Source of the DNA: Bacteroidales bacterium UBA3824
Lineage (GTDB): Bacteria > Bacteroidota > Bacteroidia > Bacteroidales > UBA3824
Direction of reading: 5' to 3'
Assembly (NCBI GenBank): GCA_002393195.1
Contig: DGIK01000093.1
Location: 5,822-26,519 of the forward strand
DNA: 20,698 bases
Within the stretch, counting starts at the first letter, position 1, and each line of letters begins with the position of its first letter. The notes under the pieces are model-generated. The model searched no databases, was not told the origin of the DNA, and saw only the letters and a list, made by a program, of their open reading frames with translations. This document shows, piece by piece, positions 13,588-20,698 of the stretch. The translations under genes and the position numbers were made by a program.

Positions 13588-15312
13588 TCAAGTATTTGAG
13601 GAGCGTAACACTCGGAAGGTCTTGGGTTGCATCTTGAAAGTGATTGCGCCCTTGCTGTCCGCCGTGACACTGCCGCCGTCAAAATAATCCTCAAACACCC
13701 GTCCGGGCAGCCCCATAATCCTGATATTTGCGGGCTCCTCGTCGCAATTGAAGGCAAAAATCACGCGCTCGTCCCCGCTGCGGCGGCTGATGACCCAAAC
13801 GCGGCTCTTTGTGGAGGCGTAGTCGGTAGCCATCGTGCCTTGCATAAGGGCTTTGCTGTGGCGGCGGAGGGCGATGAGCCGTTTGTAGAAATTGTGCATT
13901 TCCATATCGGCGGCGTCGGCTTCAAACTTCATTTCATTCCAACACATCGGCTTGCGGCAGTCGGGGTCGTTGCCGCCATACATTCCGAGTTCGTCGCCAT
14001 AATAGACCATCGGCGAGCCTATCATCGAAAATTCAAAGGCTATCATCATCCGCTGCAACTGCCGCTCGTCATCGTTTGGACGGCGCGAGGTGTAGCCTCG
14101 GTCGGTGATGTGGGTGTTTGTGAAAAAAGTTGCAATCGGATTTTCGCCGCCGTATTTTTTTAAGGCGCGGTTCACAATCAACGAGGCTATGCGCTCCGTG
14201 TCGTGCGTGCCGAGTAGGTTCATAGCCAAGTAGTTGGCGTGGAGAGGATAAAGTTTTAGTTGTTGCCAAATTTGCTTGTCAAACTCCTTTGCGGTCATCG
14301 GTTTGGCGTCGCGGGTGAAAAATTCGCACGCCAAAAAGTAAAATCCGTAGTTCATTACGCAATCAAACGCACCATTATCCAAGTATGGTTTTATAATTGT
14401 GTCGGGTTCTATCAATTCGGCAAGGAATAGCGAATTTTTGTTAAGTTTCTTTGTAAATTCGTGCGCGGATTGCCAAAAAGTCATCGGAACTCCGATTGCG
14501 TGGTCGATTCTCCAACCGTCAATGCCTTCATACTCAGTGCCTTCCACGACCGGACGCAACCATCGCTTTAATGTTGAAAATACATAACGCTTTACATCCT
14601 GCGAGCCGTAATTGAGTTTTGGCATTTCCTTCACGAAGCCCCAAAACTTTTCGTAGCACAATTTTCGCGCCGTGGATTTTTCCCAATCTATATGGAACCA
14701 ATCGGCGTATCGGGAGTTTTTGCGGTTTTTCAGGACGTCTTGAAATGGCTTGCTGTTATAGCCTATATGATTGAATACGCCGTCAAAAATCACCTTCATC
14801 CCACGTTTGTGAGCCTCTTTTATAAGCGTCAATGCTTCACGGTCGGCGGTAGTCCAAGTGGCGTTGTCGAAGTCGTCAAAATCCTCATTATCAATCGTTT
14901 GGATGTCCTTCCTCGGCTCGCTGCCAAAGAATGGGTCGATATGGAGAAAATTTGTGCCGTCGTATTTATGAAGGCTCGGCGAATACTGCAACGGCGTGAA
15001 ATACAGCGCGTTGATGCCAAGGTCAGCGAGGTAGTCGAGTTTTGAGATGATGCCCTTTATGTCGCCGCCAAATCGACGGCGGAGGAAGTTTGAGTGCATG
15101 GGGCGACGGTTGGATCGCTCGTATGGCTGACGCTCGTACCAATCGGCTGTCCAAGGGTGCAGTTGCCAGGGTTTGTCGGGCTTGATGTCCCACGGCGCAG
15201 TGCCGTAGATGTCCTGCGCGGTGATTGGATTGTCGGTATTATAACGGCAAAAGCGGTCCGGAAATATCTGATACCAAACCGCTTCCGCCGCCCATTGTGG
15301 GAAATTGTTCAT
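13588..15312 (-). CDS. GH13 alpha-amylase family enzyme, cytoplasmic neopullulanase/cyclomaltodextrinase-like
   Basis: The 574-residue protein is a GH13 alpha-glucanase expected to hydrolyse alpha-1,4 (perhaps also alpha-1,6) bonds in malto-oligosaccharides. The four GH13 regions are present: DGVFNH (177-182), GWRIDHAIG with nucleophile Asp270, LAELIEPD with proton donor Glu299, and LGTHD with the stabilising Asp371. YGDELGMYGG and a C-terminal beta domain from about 490 complete the fold. It has no signal peptide, unlike the exported SusA neopullulanase of Bacteroides, so it should act on imported oligosaccharides. Its ATG overlaps the dapA TGA (ATGA), so it is translated from the dapA transcript. 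Exact substrate is open: neopullulanase, cyclomaltodextrinase or maltogenic amylase. Confidence 0.92.
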   Translation of the reverse strand: MNNFPQWAAEAVWYQIFPDRFCRYNTDNPITAQDIYGTAPWDIKPDKPWQLHPWTADWYERQPYERSNRRPMHSNFLRRRFGGDIKGIISKLDYLADLGINALYFTPLQYSPSLHKYDGTNFLHIDPFFGSEPRKDIQTIDNEDFDDFDNATWTTADREALTLIKEAHKRGMKVIFDGVFNHIGYNSKPFQDVLKNRKNSRYADWFHIDWEKSTARKLCYEKFWGFVKEMPKLNYGSQDVKRYVFSTLKRWLRPVVEGTEYEGIDGWRIDHAIGVPMTFWQSAHEFTKKLNKNSLFLAELIEPDTIIKPYLDNGAFDCVMNYGFYFLACEFFTRDAKPMTAKEFDKQIWQQLKLYPLHANYLAMNLLGTHDTERIASLIVNRALKKYGGENPIATFFTNTHITDRGYTSRRPNDDERQLQRMMIAFEFSMIGSPMVYYGDELGMYGGNDPDCRKPMCWNEMKFEADAADMEMHNFYKRLIALRRHSKALMQGTMATDYASTKSRVWVISRRSGDERVIFAFNCDEEPANIRIMGLPGRVFEDYFDGGSVTADSKGAITFKMQPKTFRVLRSSNT

Positions 15313-16199
15313 TTTATTGCCTTGTCAAGAGCCGCCTTGATGTTGTCGCGTGTCTTGTCGCAGACGGGGACGAGGGGGAGGCGGAGGGTTTCGGATTGCG
15401 TGATGCCAATCATTTTGAGAGCGGCTTTTGCTCCGGCGGGGCTGCCGTCCTCAAAGAGTGCGCCCATGAGGTCGAGGAGTTTGTAATGGAGACGCGAAGC
15501 CTCCTTAAAGTCGCCATTTGCGGCGGCGTTGACCATACGGACGGTCTCGGCGGGCGCAACATTAGCAACTACGGAAATCACGCCGCATACGCCTACCGAC
15601 ATCATCGGCACTGTGAGCGCGTCGTCGCCCGAAATTACCATAAAGTCGTCGGGCTTGTTTTCTATGATGCTCATTATCTGCGACATATTGCCGCTTGCTT
15701 CCTTGACGGCGACGATGTTATGGAAGTCGTTGGCAAGGCTGATGATTGTGGCAGGCTCGATGTTGCGCGATGTGCGTCCCGGTACGTTGTAGAGTATGAC
15801 GGGCAACGGGCTCGCCTTCGCAATTTCGGCGAAATGGGCGTAGATGCCGCGCTGATTGGGTTTTGTGTAGTATGGCGTGATGCTGAGGATGCTGTCGAAA
15901 CCGTTGAGGTCTGTGGAGCGAATTTCGTCGATGACGGCTGCGGTGTTGTTGCCGCCGATGCCGAGGACGAGCGGGACGCGCCCCGCAACCTGTTTTATGA
16001 TGAAAGACCTAAGTTCCGATTTTTCCGTGGCGGTCATTGTGGATGGCTCGCCCGTGGTGCCGGAGACTACAATGTAGTTGACTCCGCCGGCAATGATGTG
16101 TTCAAGCAACTTCTGCAATGCGGCGTAATCCACCGCTCCGTCTTCTTTGAAGGGTGTCACTAATGCGACGCCTACTCCAAAAAGTCTGTCGTTTCTCAT
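15309..16199 (-). CDS. dapA: 4-hydroxy-tetrahydrodipicolinate synthase
   Basis: DapA condenses pyruvate with aspartate semialdehyde, the first step of the diaminopimelate/lysine branch that supplies peptidoglycan. The 296-residue product is of normal length with all key residues: the SGTTGEPSTM loop with Thr48-Thr49, Tyr111 in ITPYYTKP, Tyr137 in ILYNVPGRT, and the Schiff-base Lys166 in VAVKEASG. It follows the DUF6913-like gene by 42 bp with no clear promoter between and overlaps the GH13 gene by four bases, so it belongs to the operon that starts near 17516. Identification is very secure. Confidence 0.97.
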   Translation of the reverse strand: MRNDRLFGVGVALVTPFKEDGAVDYAALQKLLEHIIAGGVNYIVVSGTTGEPSTMTATEKSELRSFIIKQVAGRVPLVLGIGGNNTAAVIDEIRSTDLNGFDSILSITPYYTKPNQRGIYAHFAEIAKASPLPVILYNVPGRTSRNIEPATIISLANDFHNIVAVKEASGNMSQIMSIIENKPDDFMVISGDDALTVPMMSVGVCGVISVVANVAPAETVRMVNAAANGDFKEASRLHYKLLDLMGALFEDGSPAGAKAALKMIGITQSETLRLPLVPVCDKTRDNIKAALDKAIK

Positions 16200-16241
16200 A
16201 ATGAGTCTTTGTGATGTATTTTGTGTTTAATTATGTGTCTG

Positions 16242-16817
16242 TCAAGCCTTTGCAATGTTTGAAAGGTATTGTTTCATTGCTGCGATTATCTGCCCTGCGC
16301 CGGGTTTTGGGCGTGGCTTGCCGTCGGGCGTGGTGCCGGTGGCAAATTGCAGGATGAAGTCGGCGTATGCCTCGTCGCCGAGCCGCGTGGAGACTTTGAA
16401 TTTTGCCCTCGACATCGCAACCACGTAGTCTGTGGCGAGCGTCGTGTCGGGGCAGACGTTGAGGAGTATGTCAAATTTTTGCGATATGAACTGCACGGCG
16501 TTTGCGCTTTTGGGGAAACAGAAAAACGTGCAGTCGTCGGCGGCAAAGAAATTGAATCCCACCTCGTCGGCGTGGAGTCCGATGAGGTCGGTCGTGGGCA
16601 GGATTCCGAGCGCGTCGACGCGTTTGCCCGCCTTGTCGAGCGATGCCGTCAGTTTTTTTACGTCCTCGATGTCCGCCTTGCTGTTTGCGTCGAACAGTAT
16701 GCCGACGGTCTGTGCGGAGTCGAGGTTGTTGTAGGTCTTTGTGCGGCTTACTTTACGTGCCTTTCGGCGCAATATTTTGTGTCCCCAATTTTCGCGGAGA
16801 CCTTGCAAAAAACTCAT
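16242..16817 (-). CDS. DUF6913-like conserved Bacteroidota protein
   Basis: This 191-residue soluble protein has no known function. The stretch QTVGILFDANSKADIEDVKK (near 36-55), the following GKRVDALGIL, the FNFFAADD segment and FDILLNVCPDTTLATDYVV then SRAKFKVSTR near residues 125-150 agree with what I remember of the DUF6913 family of Bacteroidota, which often sits next to dapA. The basic N-terminus (KILRRKARKVSRTK) is also typical. The ATG at 16817 is preferred; an extension to 16922 would overlap the upstream gene. It lies 22 bp after the outer-membrane protein gene and 42 bp before dapA. Family assignment is from memory and moderately sure. Confidence 0.8.
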   Translation of the reverse strand: MSFLQGLRENWGHKILRRKARKVSRTKTYNNLDSAQTVGILFDANSKADIEDVKKLTASLDKAGKRVDALGILPTTDLIGLHADEVGFNFFAADDCTFFCFPKSANAVQFISQKFDILLNVCPDTTLATDYVVAMSRAKFKVSTRLGDEAYADFILQFATGTTPDGKPRPKPGAGQIIAAMKQYLSNIAKA

Positions 16818-16839
16818 AATCAGTTGGTTAAAGTGAGTG

Positions 16840-17478
16840 TTACCACGAACTGTAAGGGTTGTTGTATATGATGCCGTATGGGCTGTTGTATGGGTTGACG
16901 TTGCGTGATTGTCGCACCTCAAACCCTATGGACAGCGATTTGGTGATGTTGTATGTGGCTCCAAATGTCGCCATGTGTGCGTCTGTGTTGCCGGAGAACG
17001 GGCTGTCGCCAACGGGCGTCGATTTTATGTATATGAGGTCGCCGTAGAGCGAGAGCCTGTCATTGGCACGGTACGTCGCCCCCGCCGAATAGTAGTTGGA
17101 TATTGCGCGGAGGTTTTGGTATGTTGCGCCGTTTTGGTCGGAGATGGCGAAGTCCCTGAGTTTCAGGTTGCTGTATGCGATTCCCATACCGAAATTGAGG
17201 CTCCATTTTTTTGATAGGTCGTAGTTGAATCGCGGGTTTATGTACTCATACGAGCCGCCGCCGCCAAATCCTACGCCCATGTTGACGTCGGTATGGAGAC
17301 GGTTGCGGTCTGCGACCTTGCGCTGCGGGCCTTTGATGGGCGCCTGTGCGTAGTCGTTGGGGTTGTAGATGGCGTTGAGGTACGCTGTGCTGTCGGTCTC
17401 GTATGAAGTGATTTCCTGCGAGGCGGCGTTGAGCGCACCCAAAAGGGTCATCGCCATTATGATGATGGTCTTTTTCAT
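16840..17478 (-). CDS. outer-membrane beta-barrel-like protein
   Basis: The 212-residue product has a Sec signal (MKKTIIIMAMTLLGALNAAS, cleavage likely before QEITS), then a polar segment of about 45 residues. From about residue 60 come alternating hydrophobic/polar, glycine- and aromatic-rich strands such as DVNMGVGFGGGGSYEYINPR, KKWSLNFGMGIAYSN, DRLSLYGDLIYIKS and KSLSIGFEVRQS. This pattern fits a small outer-membrane barrel. The Asn/Pro/Tyr-rich tail ending in Trp is unusual. Function is unknown. The gene has a full-consensus promoter (17523-17554) and heads the operon with the DUF6913-like gene, dapA and GH13. Confidence 0.85.
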   Translation of the reverse strand: MKKTIIIMAMTLLGALNAASQEITSYETDSTAYLNAIYNPNDYAQAPIKGPQRKVADRNRLHTDVNMGVGFGGGGSYEYINPRFNYDLSKKWSLNFGMGIAYSNLKLRDFAISDQNGATYQNLRAISNYYSAGATYRANDRLSLYGDLIYIKSTPVGDSPFSGNTDAHMATFGATYNITKSLSIGFEVRQSRNVNPYNSPYGIIYNNPYSSW

Positions 17479-17522
17479 TGTCTTGACTTCATTTATAAAT
17501 GTGACACTTTATAAATATGTTG

Positions 17523-17554
17523 CAAATCTAACAACAATTTCGTATTTAGCCAAA
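17523..17554 (-). promoter_or_regulatory. promoter of the OMP-DUF6913-dapA-GH13 operon
   Basis: On the minus strand TTTG (17551-17554), 20 bases, TAGATTTG (17523-17530) is an exact match, with a start near 17516 and a leader of about 38 bases. Confidence 0.72.
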
Positions 17555-17599
17555 TAGCAAGCGAAAAAAAATATTTTTTATTAAAGATGTTAAAAAAAT

Positions 17600-17630
17600 T
17601 TTGGCGTTGTAATAATAATTACTATTTTTG
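17600..17630 (+). promoter_or_regulatory. promoter of the SiaC-like gene
   Basis: TTTG (17600-17603), 19 bases, TATTTTTG (17623-17630) is an exact match, with a start near 17637 and a leader of about 60 bases. It lies back to back with the 17523-17554 promoter. Confidence 0.72.
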
Positions 17631-17696
17631 CAAAAATTATTTGAAACAAGCACAAGGAAAAGCACAAAACAATTACATTTACACTAAAACTTAAAA

Positions 17697-18104
17697 ATGG
17701 AAAGTTTGCAGATAGCGGAGAGTGCCAAGAGCCCGTTTGTCAATTTTGACTGCGACAACGGTTTCTTTGAGATTAGAGGACGTTCAATCATCGAGAACAC
17801 CTTCTCGTTCTACGAGCCGGTGTTTAAGGTGCTGAGCGACTATGTGAAGAATCCCAAGGACACGACGATTGTGCACTTGTCGCTTGACTATTACAACACG
17901 TCGTCGCAGATTTGGATTTACAACATCCTCAAAGAGTTGAACAAAATCAACGACATACCGGGCAAGGAGTTGAAAATCACGTGGTTTTACAGCGACAGCG
18001 ACCTTCTCGACGCGGGCAAGGACTTCCGCAACGTGTCTAAGGTGCCAATCGAACTCAAAGAGGCGAAGGGCGGTTTTGACGACGGCCTCGACGAGGAGAT
18101 CTAA
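17697..18104 (+). CDS. SiaC-family (DUF1987) regulatory phosphoprotein
   Basis: The 135-residue protein resembles SiaC of Pseudomonas aeruginosa, a small phosphoprotein whose state is set by the SiaB kinase and SiaA phosphatase and which, when unphosphorylated, activates the diguanylate cyclase SiaD. The core IVHLSLDYYNTSSQIW and the later LKITWFYSDSD align with SiaC's LNTSS and VNWYYD segments. Thr68 of the NTSS motif is the equivalent of the SiaC phosphosite and even has the same number. The N-terminal GRSIIENTFSFYEPVF block is also family-like. No SiaA, SiaB or GGDEF gene is visible in the window; the next gene, 39 bp downstream, encodes a membrane protein. The promoter is at 17600-17630. 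In Bacteroidota the output may not be cyclic-di-GMP. Confidence 0.85.
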   Translation: MESLQIAESAKSPFVNFDCDNGFFEIRGRSIIENTFSFYEPVFKVLSDYVKNPKDTTIVHLSLDYYNTSSQIWIYNILKELNKINDIPGKELKITWFYSDSDLLDAGKDFRNVSKVPIELKEAKGGFDDGLDEEI

Positions 18105-18143
18105 CCGCCTCTCCCCCACCCTTTTATAGATTATTTTTGATTG

Positions 18144-18686
18144 ATGGACAATTTTGAACAGCGGCTCTCTCAGGAGAAAAAGATTCATTGGACGTGGCTC
18201 ATCGCGCTTACGTTCACGCTTATCATTGTATGGATTTTGCGCAATGTCCTCCACGGTAACGCCCTGATTGACAATCCATACGTTGTGATGACCATGGAAT
18301 ATGTTTGTATGTTTGGGACGGGTTTTGCGATTTGGTATGGTTATCATACTTATAATAAGACCGCGCAAATCCTCAAACCCAAGGACAATCTCGATGAGAA
18401 GCAAAATCATTTCATTTCTTCCAAGCGTTTTCAAAACAAGCTTATTTACATTGCTTACATCGTTGACATTCTCGCCCTCGCCCTCACTTTCAAGGAGCAA
18501 TGCGCCTTCGTGAGCGTCATCACCGCAATTTTCTGCGCGATTGGCTTCCCGACTCTCGACCGCTTTGAAAATGATTTCATTGAGCCGGAATACGACGACG
18601 AACAGTTTGAGCCGGAGTTCGGTAGGCAGCATCAGAATGATATGAAGGAGAGATTTGAGGAGGAAGGAGGAGAGAGGAAAGATTAA
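18144..18686 (+). CDS. hypothetical membrane protein, four predicted helices, acidic C-terminus
   Basis: I do not recognise the family. The 180-residue product has hydrophobic helices at about 17-33, 46-66, 100-116 and 120-136, separated by a charged loop (about 72-98), and a polar, highly acidic C-terminal tail of about 40 residues that should be cytoplasmic. The ATG at 18144 directly follows an in-frame TTG (18141); ATG is the simpler choice. It lies 39 bp after the SiaC-like gene on the same strand with no terminator or promoter visible between them, so the two are probably co-transcribed and may act together. No enzyme motif is visible. Confidence 0.75.
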   Translation: MDNFEQRLSQEKKIHWTWLIALTFTLIIVWILRNVLHGNALIDNPYVVMTMEYVCMFGTGFAIWYGYHTYNKTAQILKPKDNLDEKQNHFISSKRFQNKLIYIAYIVDILALALTFKEQCAFVSVITAIFCAIGFPTLDRFENDFIEPEYDDEQFEPEFGRQHQNDMKERFEEEGGERKD

Positions 18687-18729
18687 AGAGGAAAGAAAAC
18701 GGATTGATATAAAATTTGCGTTTGTGTAT

Positions 18730-18757
18730 GTAGAGACGCGATTAATCGCGTCTCTAC
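18730..18757. repeat. perfect 28-bp palindrome
   Basis: GTAGAGACGCGATT (18730-18743) is followed directly by its exact reverse complement AATCGCGTCTCTAC (18744-18757), with no spacer. No T run follows, so it is unlikely to be a plain terminator. Near-identical GTAGAGACGCGAT...ATCGCGTCTCTAC elements are, as far as I recall, scattered through many Bacteroidota and cyanobacterial genomes as REP-like units. Confidence 0.88.
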
Positions 18758-18784
18758 CACGAATTAAACAAATACATATTTGCT

Positions 18785-20698
18785 ATGGCAACGAATTACA
18801 CATACGACTATTTCATCAGCTATCGGCGGGCGTGCGGCGGCGCATTGGCGGCGCGGCACGTGAAGTCTATATTGTGCAAATACGGCAAAAAGGTTTTCCT
18901 TGATGTTGACGACATCAAGAAAGGCGAATATAAGCCGCAGATATACAGCGCCATAGAAAATTCCAAGGAGTTTATTTTGATTCTTAACGAGGAATCGTGG
19001 CGAGAAAAAGTAAAAATCGACGTTTACTACGAAGAAATCATCAGAATTACTAAGCAAAGCGGCGACATTATCCCGATAGAATTTGCAAAAGACGTGTTGA
19101 AAAATATTCCGGGTATTTTGAGTTTAAAAATATTGAAAAACATCGGGGCGTTTGAAAAGATTAGTTACAATCACGAGGATTATTTTCTATTTGAGGAAAA
19201 GCTGTGTGACAAGTTAGATCTCCCCTACTCTCCCGACAGCAAAATCAAAACACTTCCTCATTTCTCGATGCCGTTTGAGATTGAAGAAGGCGAACTTGTC
19301 AAGCGCGACCAAAAAGTGAGGGAGATTTGCGATGAAATTGTCAATCACCGCATTTATAACCTTGTGGGCATCGGAGGCTGCGGAAAAACTACGCTCACTT
19401 ATCTTTTGGCGGATCAATACAAAAATCTGTTCGACAACATCGCATACGTGGTGGTTAACGGCAATATCAAAGAGGATTTTGTGGCGCAGATTAATGCGAC
19501 GTTGGATAAGAAATTGAATCTTGCGCAAAATCTTTCCACTGACGAAAAATATAAAGAGATTATTTCCTTTATGGACCAATACCAAACAGGAAACAACCTT
19601 TTGATTTTGGACGTTAACGAAACGGCGGATAAAAAAGCAATTGAGGATTACGCCAAGAAACTCAAAAACAACAACTTGCCTACCAACAAAATATATCCGA
19701 ACGGTTGGAATATTTTGATTTTGTCGCGTGAGAAATTCGGGGATTTTCATAACGAAAATATTAGCGATGAAAAAGACAATGACTTTTTGAAAGAATTGTT
19801 TTTGAAAAAGGCGGACAAAAACGAAGATGATTTTGATGATTATGATGGTTTGTTTGAGTTGATAAAATACAGTCCGCTTTTGGCGGAGCAACTCGGCATT
19901 TATTTTGAATGTCAACCGATTCCATCATTGGAAGAAATCAAAGGCATACTTTACGGCGATTTGCGCGACGAGGAAATCCAAGGCACCAACGCCCACAACC
20001 GCGAGGAAAGAACGCTCATCCGTTTCTTGAAAAATCTCATTGATTATCAGGGATTTACTGATGACGAAAAAACTGTTTTGCGTCATTTCGTCTTGTGGAA
20101 AAGTGAATATATAAGCCTCGATATAATAAGCGATTTGCTCAAAGGCACGTGCCGAAATTTGAACAAAGCGCTTGGCTCACTTGCCAAGCGTTCCATATTT
20201 GATTATGACCAAAAAGGCAAAACCGCATATTACAAACTCCACGGCTTGTTGGCGGACTCATTGCGCGAACAGATTTTTAAAACAAAACAAGATTACAAAA
20301 CATATATCAACAATATTGACAGAATCCGCGACTACAAATTCCGCGAATTTTTGCCATACGCCGATTGCATAGGCAATAGTTTGTGCGGCGCATATGAGAT
20401 AACAACAAATGTTCGGTTCTTAATTAACACGGCTGTAAAATTTTATGATACATTGAAAACGGATTTTGCAAAAAAAATGTGTGACAAATGTATTGAAATT
20501 TCAAATAAAAGACTTGAATCCGAGCCGAAGAACATCGAATATTTAGAGGCTTTGTCATACGCATACAACAACATTGCTTTGTCGCAGGAATACCGTTTAA
20601 ACGACTATGAATCAGCTGAAAAGAATTACAACAAAGCAATAGAAATAGACGAAAGAATAATCAATATCTCGGCTAAGCCAAAATATCTAAATTGGCTG
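18785..20698 (+). CDS. TIR - NB-ARC (STAND NTPase) - TPR protein, NLR-like defence candidate, 3' end cut by window edge
   Basis: An uninterrupted frame of 638 codons runs from the ATG at 18785 to the window end. Residues about 5-135 form a TIR domain: YDYFISYRRACGGALAA, then KKVFLDVDDIKKGEYKPQI and EFILILNEESW; such domains usually cleave NAD+ or make an NAD-derived signal. Residues about 165-500 form an NB-ARC-type STAND ATPase: P-loop GIGGCGKTT (195-203), Walker B LLILDVNE (272-279), a sensor-like ILILSRE (310-316), YSPLLAEQLG (362-371) like the plant GLPLA motif, and KLHGLLADSL (484-493) at the MHD position. From about 580 helical repeats follow, including a TPR-like unit with NDYESAEKNYNKAIEIDERI. 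By analogy with bacterial NLRs the repeats would sense an invader and oligomerisation would switch on the TIR. The second half looks more A/T-rich than mfd. A plain signalling role remains possible. Confidence 0.9.
   Translation, partial: MATNYTYDYFISYRRACGGALAARHVKSILCKYGKKVFLDVDDIKKGEYKPQIYSAIENSKEFILILNEESWREKVKIDVYYEEIIRITKQSGDIIPIEFAKDVLKNIPGILSLKILKNIGAFEKISYNHEDYFLFEEKLCDKLDLPYSPDSKIKTLPHFSMPFEIEEGELVKRDQKVREICDEIVNHRIYNLVGIGGCGKTTLTYLLADQYKNLFDNIAYVVVNGNIKEDFVAQINATLDKKLNLAQNLSTDEKYKEIISFMDQYQTGNNLLILDVNETADKKAIEDYAKKLKNNNLPTNKIYPNGWNILILSREKFGDFHNENISDEKDNDFLKELFLKKADKNEDDFDDYDGLFELIKYSPLLAEQLGIYFECQPIPSLEEIKGILYGDLRDEEIQGTNAHNREERTLIRFLKNLIDYQGFTDDEKTVLRHFVLWKSEYISLDIISDLLKGTCRNLNKALGSLAKRSIFDYDQKGKTAYYKLHGLLADSLREQIFKTKQDYKTYINNIDRIRDYKFREFLPYADCIGNSLCGAYEITTNVRFLINTAVKFYDTLKTDFAKKMCDKCIEISNKRLESEPKNIEYLEALSYAYNNIALSQEYRLNDYESAEKNYNKAIEIDERIINISAKPKYLNWL

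Noticed and set aside
15225..16163. Plus-strand frame of about 312 codons opposite dapA
   Set aside because: It is antisense to an unmistakable DapA, and its translation has no recognisable domain.
17784..18632. Minus-strand frame of about 282 codons
   Set aside because: It crosses two plus-strand genes, one of which matches SiaC, so it is a shadow.
18730..18757. Intrinsic terminator after the four-helix membrane protein gene
   Set aside because: The palindrome is strong but followed by CACGAATT with no T run, and no loop bases separate the arms.
19214..19915. Minus-strand frame rich in Ile and Phe opposite the NB-ARC region
   Set aside because: Apparent hydrophobicity comes from reading A/T-rich codons of the STAND gene backwards.

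Overview
The window looks like a chromosomal segment from a member of the Bacteroidales (Bacteroidota). Most promoters that can be read fit the Bacteroidota pattern TTTG, 19-20 bases, TAnnTTTG, and there is almost no Shine-Dalgarno signal. The lipoproteins, the DUF6913-like gene next to dapA, and the KdsA and L19 sequences also fit that group. No rRNA, insertion sequence or CRISPR array is visible.

Layout. At 1-2852 three minus-strand genes run towards the left edge: a GH18 lipoprotein, an orphan soluble histidine kinase, and kdsA, which is cut by the edge. At 3042-4386 rplS and a membrane-anchored TPR protein lie on the plus strand, each followed by an intrinsic terminator. At 4421-4743 there is a short GTAACACC repeat cluster and a minus-strand tRNA-Pro(CGG) with its own promoter and terminator. 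At 4934-5839 there is an unrecognised lipoprotein. At 5858-8309 one promoter and one terminator bracket four tightly packed genes: a leaderless amidase with an SH3 domain and three small membrane proteins. This resembles a phage lysis cassette but has no phage genes around it. At 8322-8480 there are two different tandem repeats, and then mfd (8482-11811).

At 11811-13339 a shared bidirectional terminator separates mfd from a minus-strand MNT/HEPN pair. A small HTH regulator is transcribed divergently from that pair through back-to-back promoters, and a 70-residue hypothetical gene follows. At 13588-17554 a minus-strand operon driven from about 17520 reads: outer-membrane protein, DUF6913-like protein, dapA, cytoplasmic GH13 enzyme, with dapA and GH13 overlapping by four bases. 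At 17600-18686 a SiaC-like (DUF1987) phosphoprotein gene and a four-helix membrane protein lie on the plus strand. A perfect 28-bp palindrome (18730-18757) precedes a large gene that leaves the window at the right edge.

That last gene encodes a TIR, NB-ARC type STAND NTPase and TPR protein, an NLR-like architecture typical of bacterial anti-phage defence. The strongest candidates for little-described biology are this TIR-STAND gene, the free-standing lysis-like cassette, and the MNT/HEPN module whose HEPN protein lacks the usual R-X4-6-H motif. All functions are inferred from sequence patterns by eye; no database search was run.
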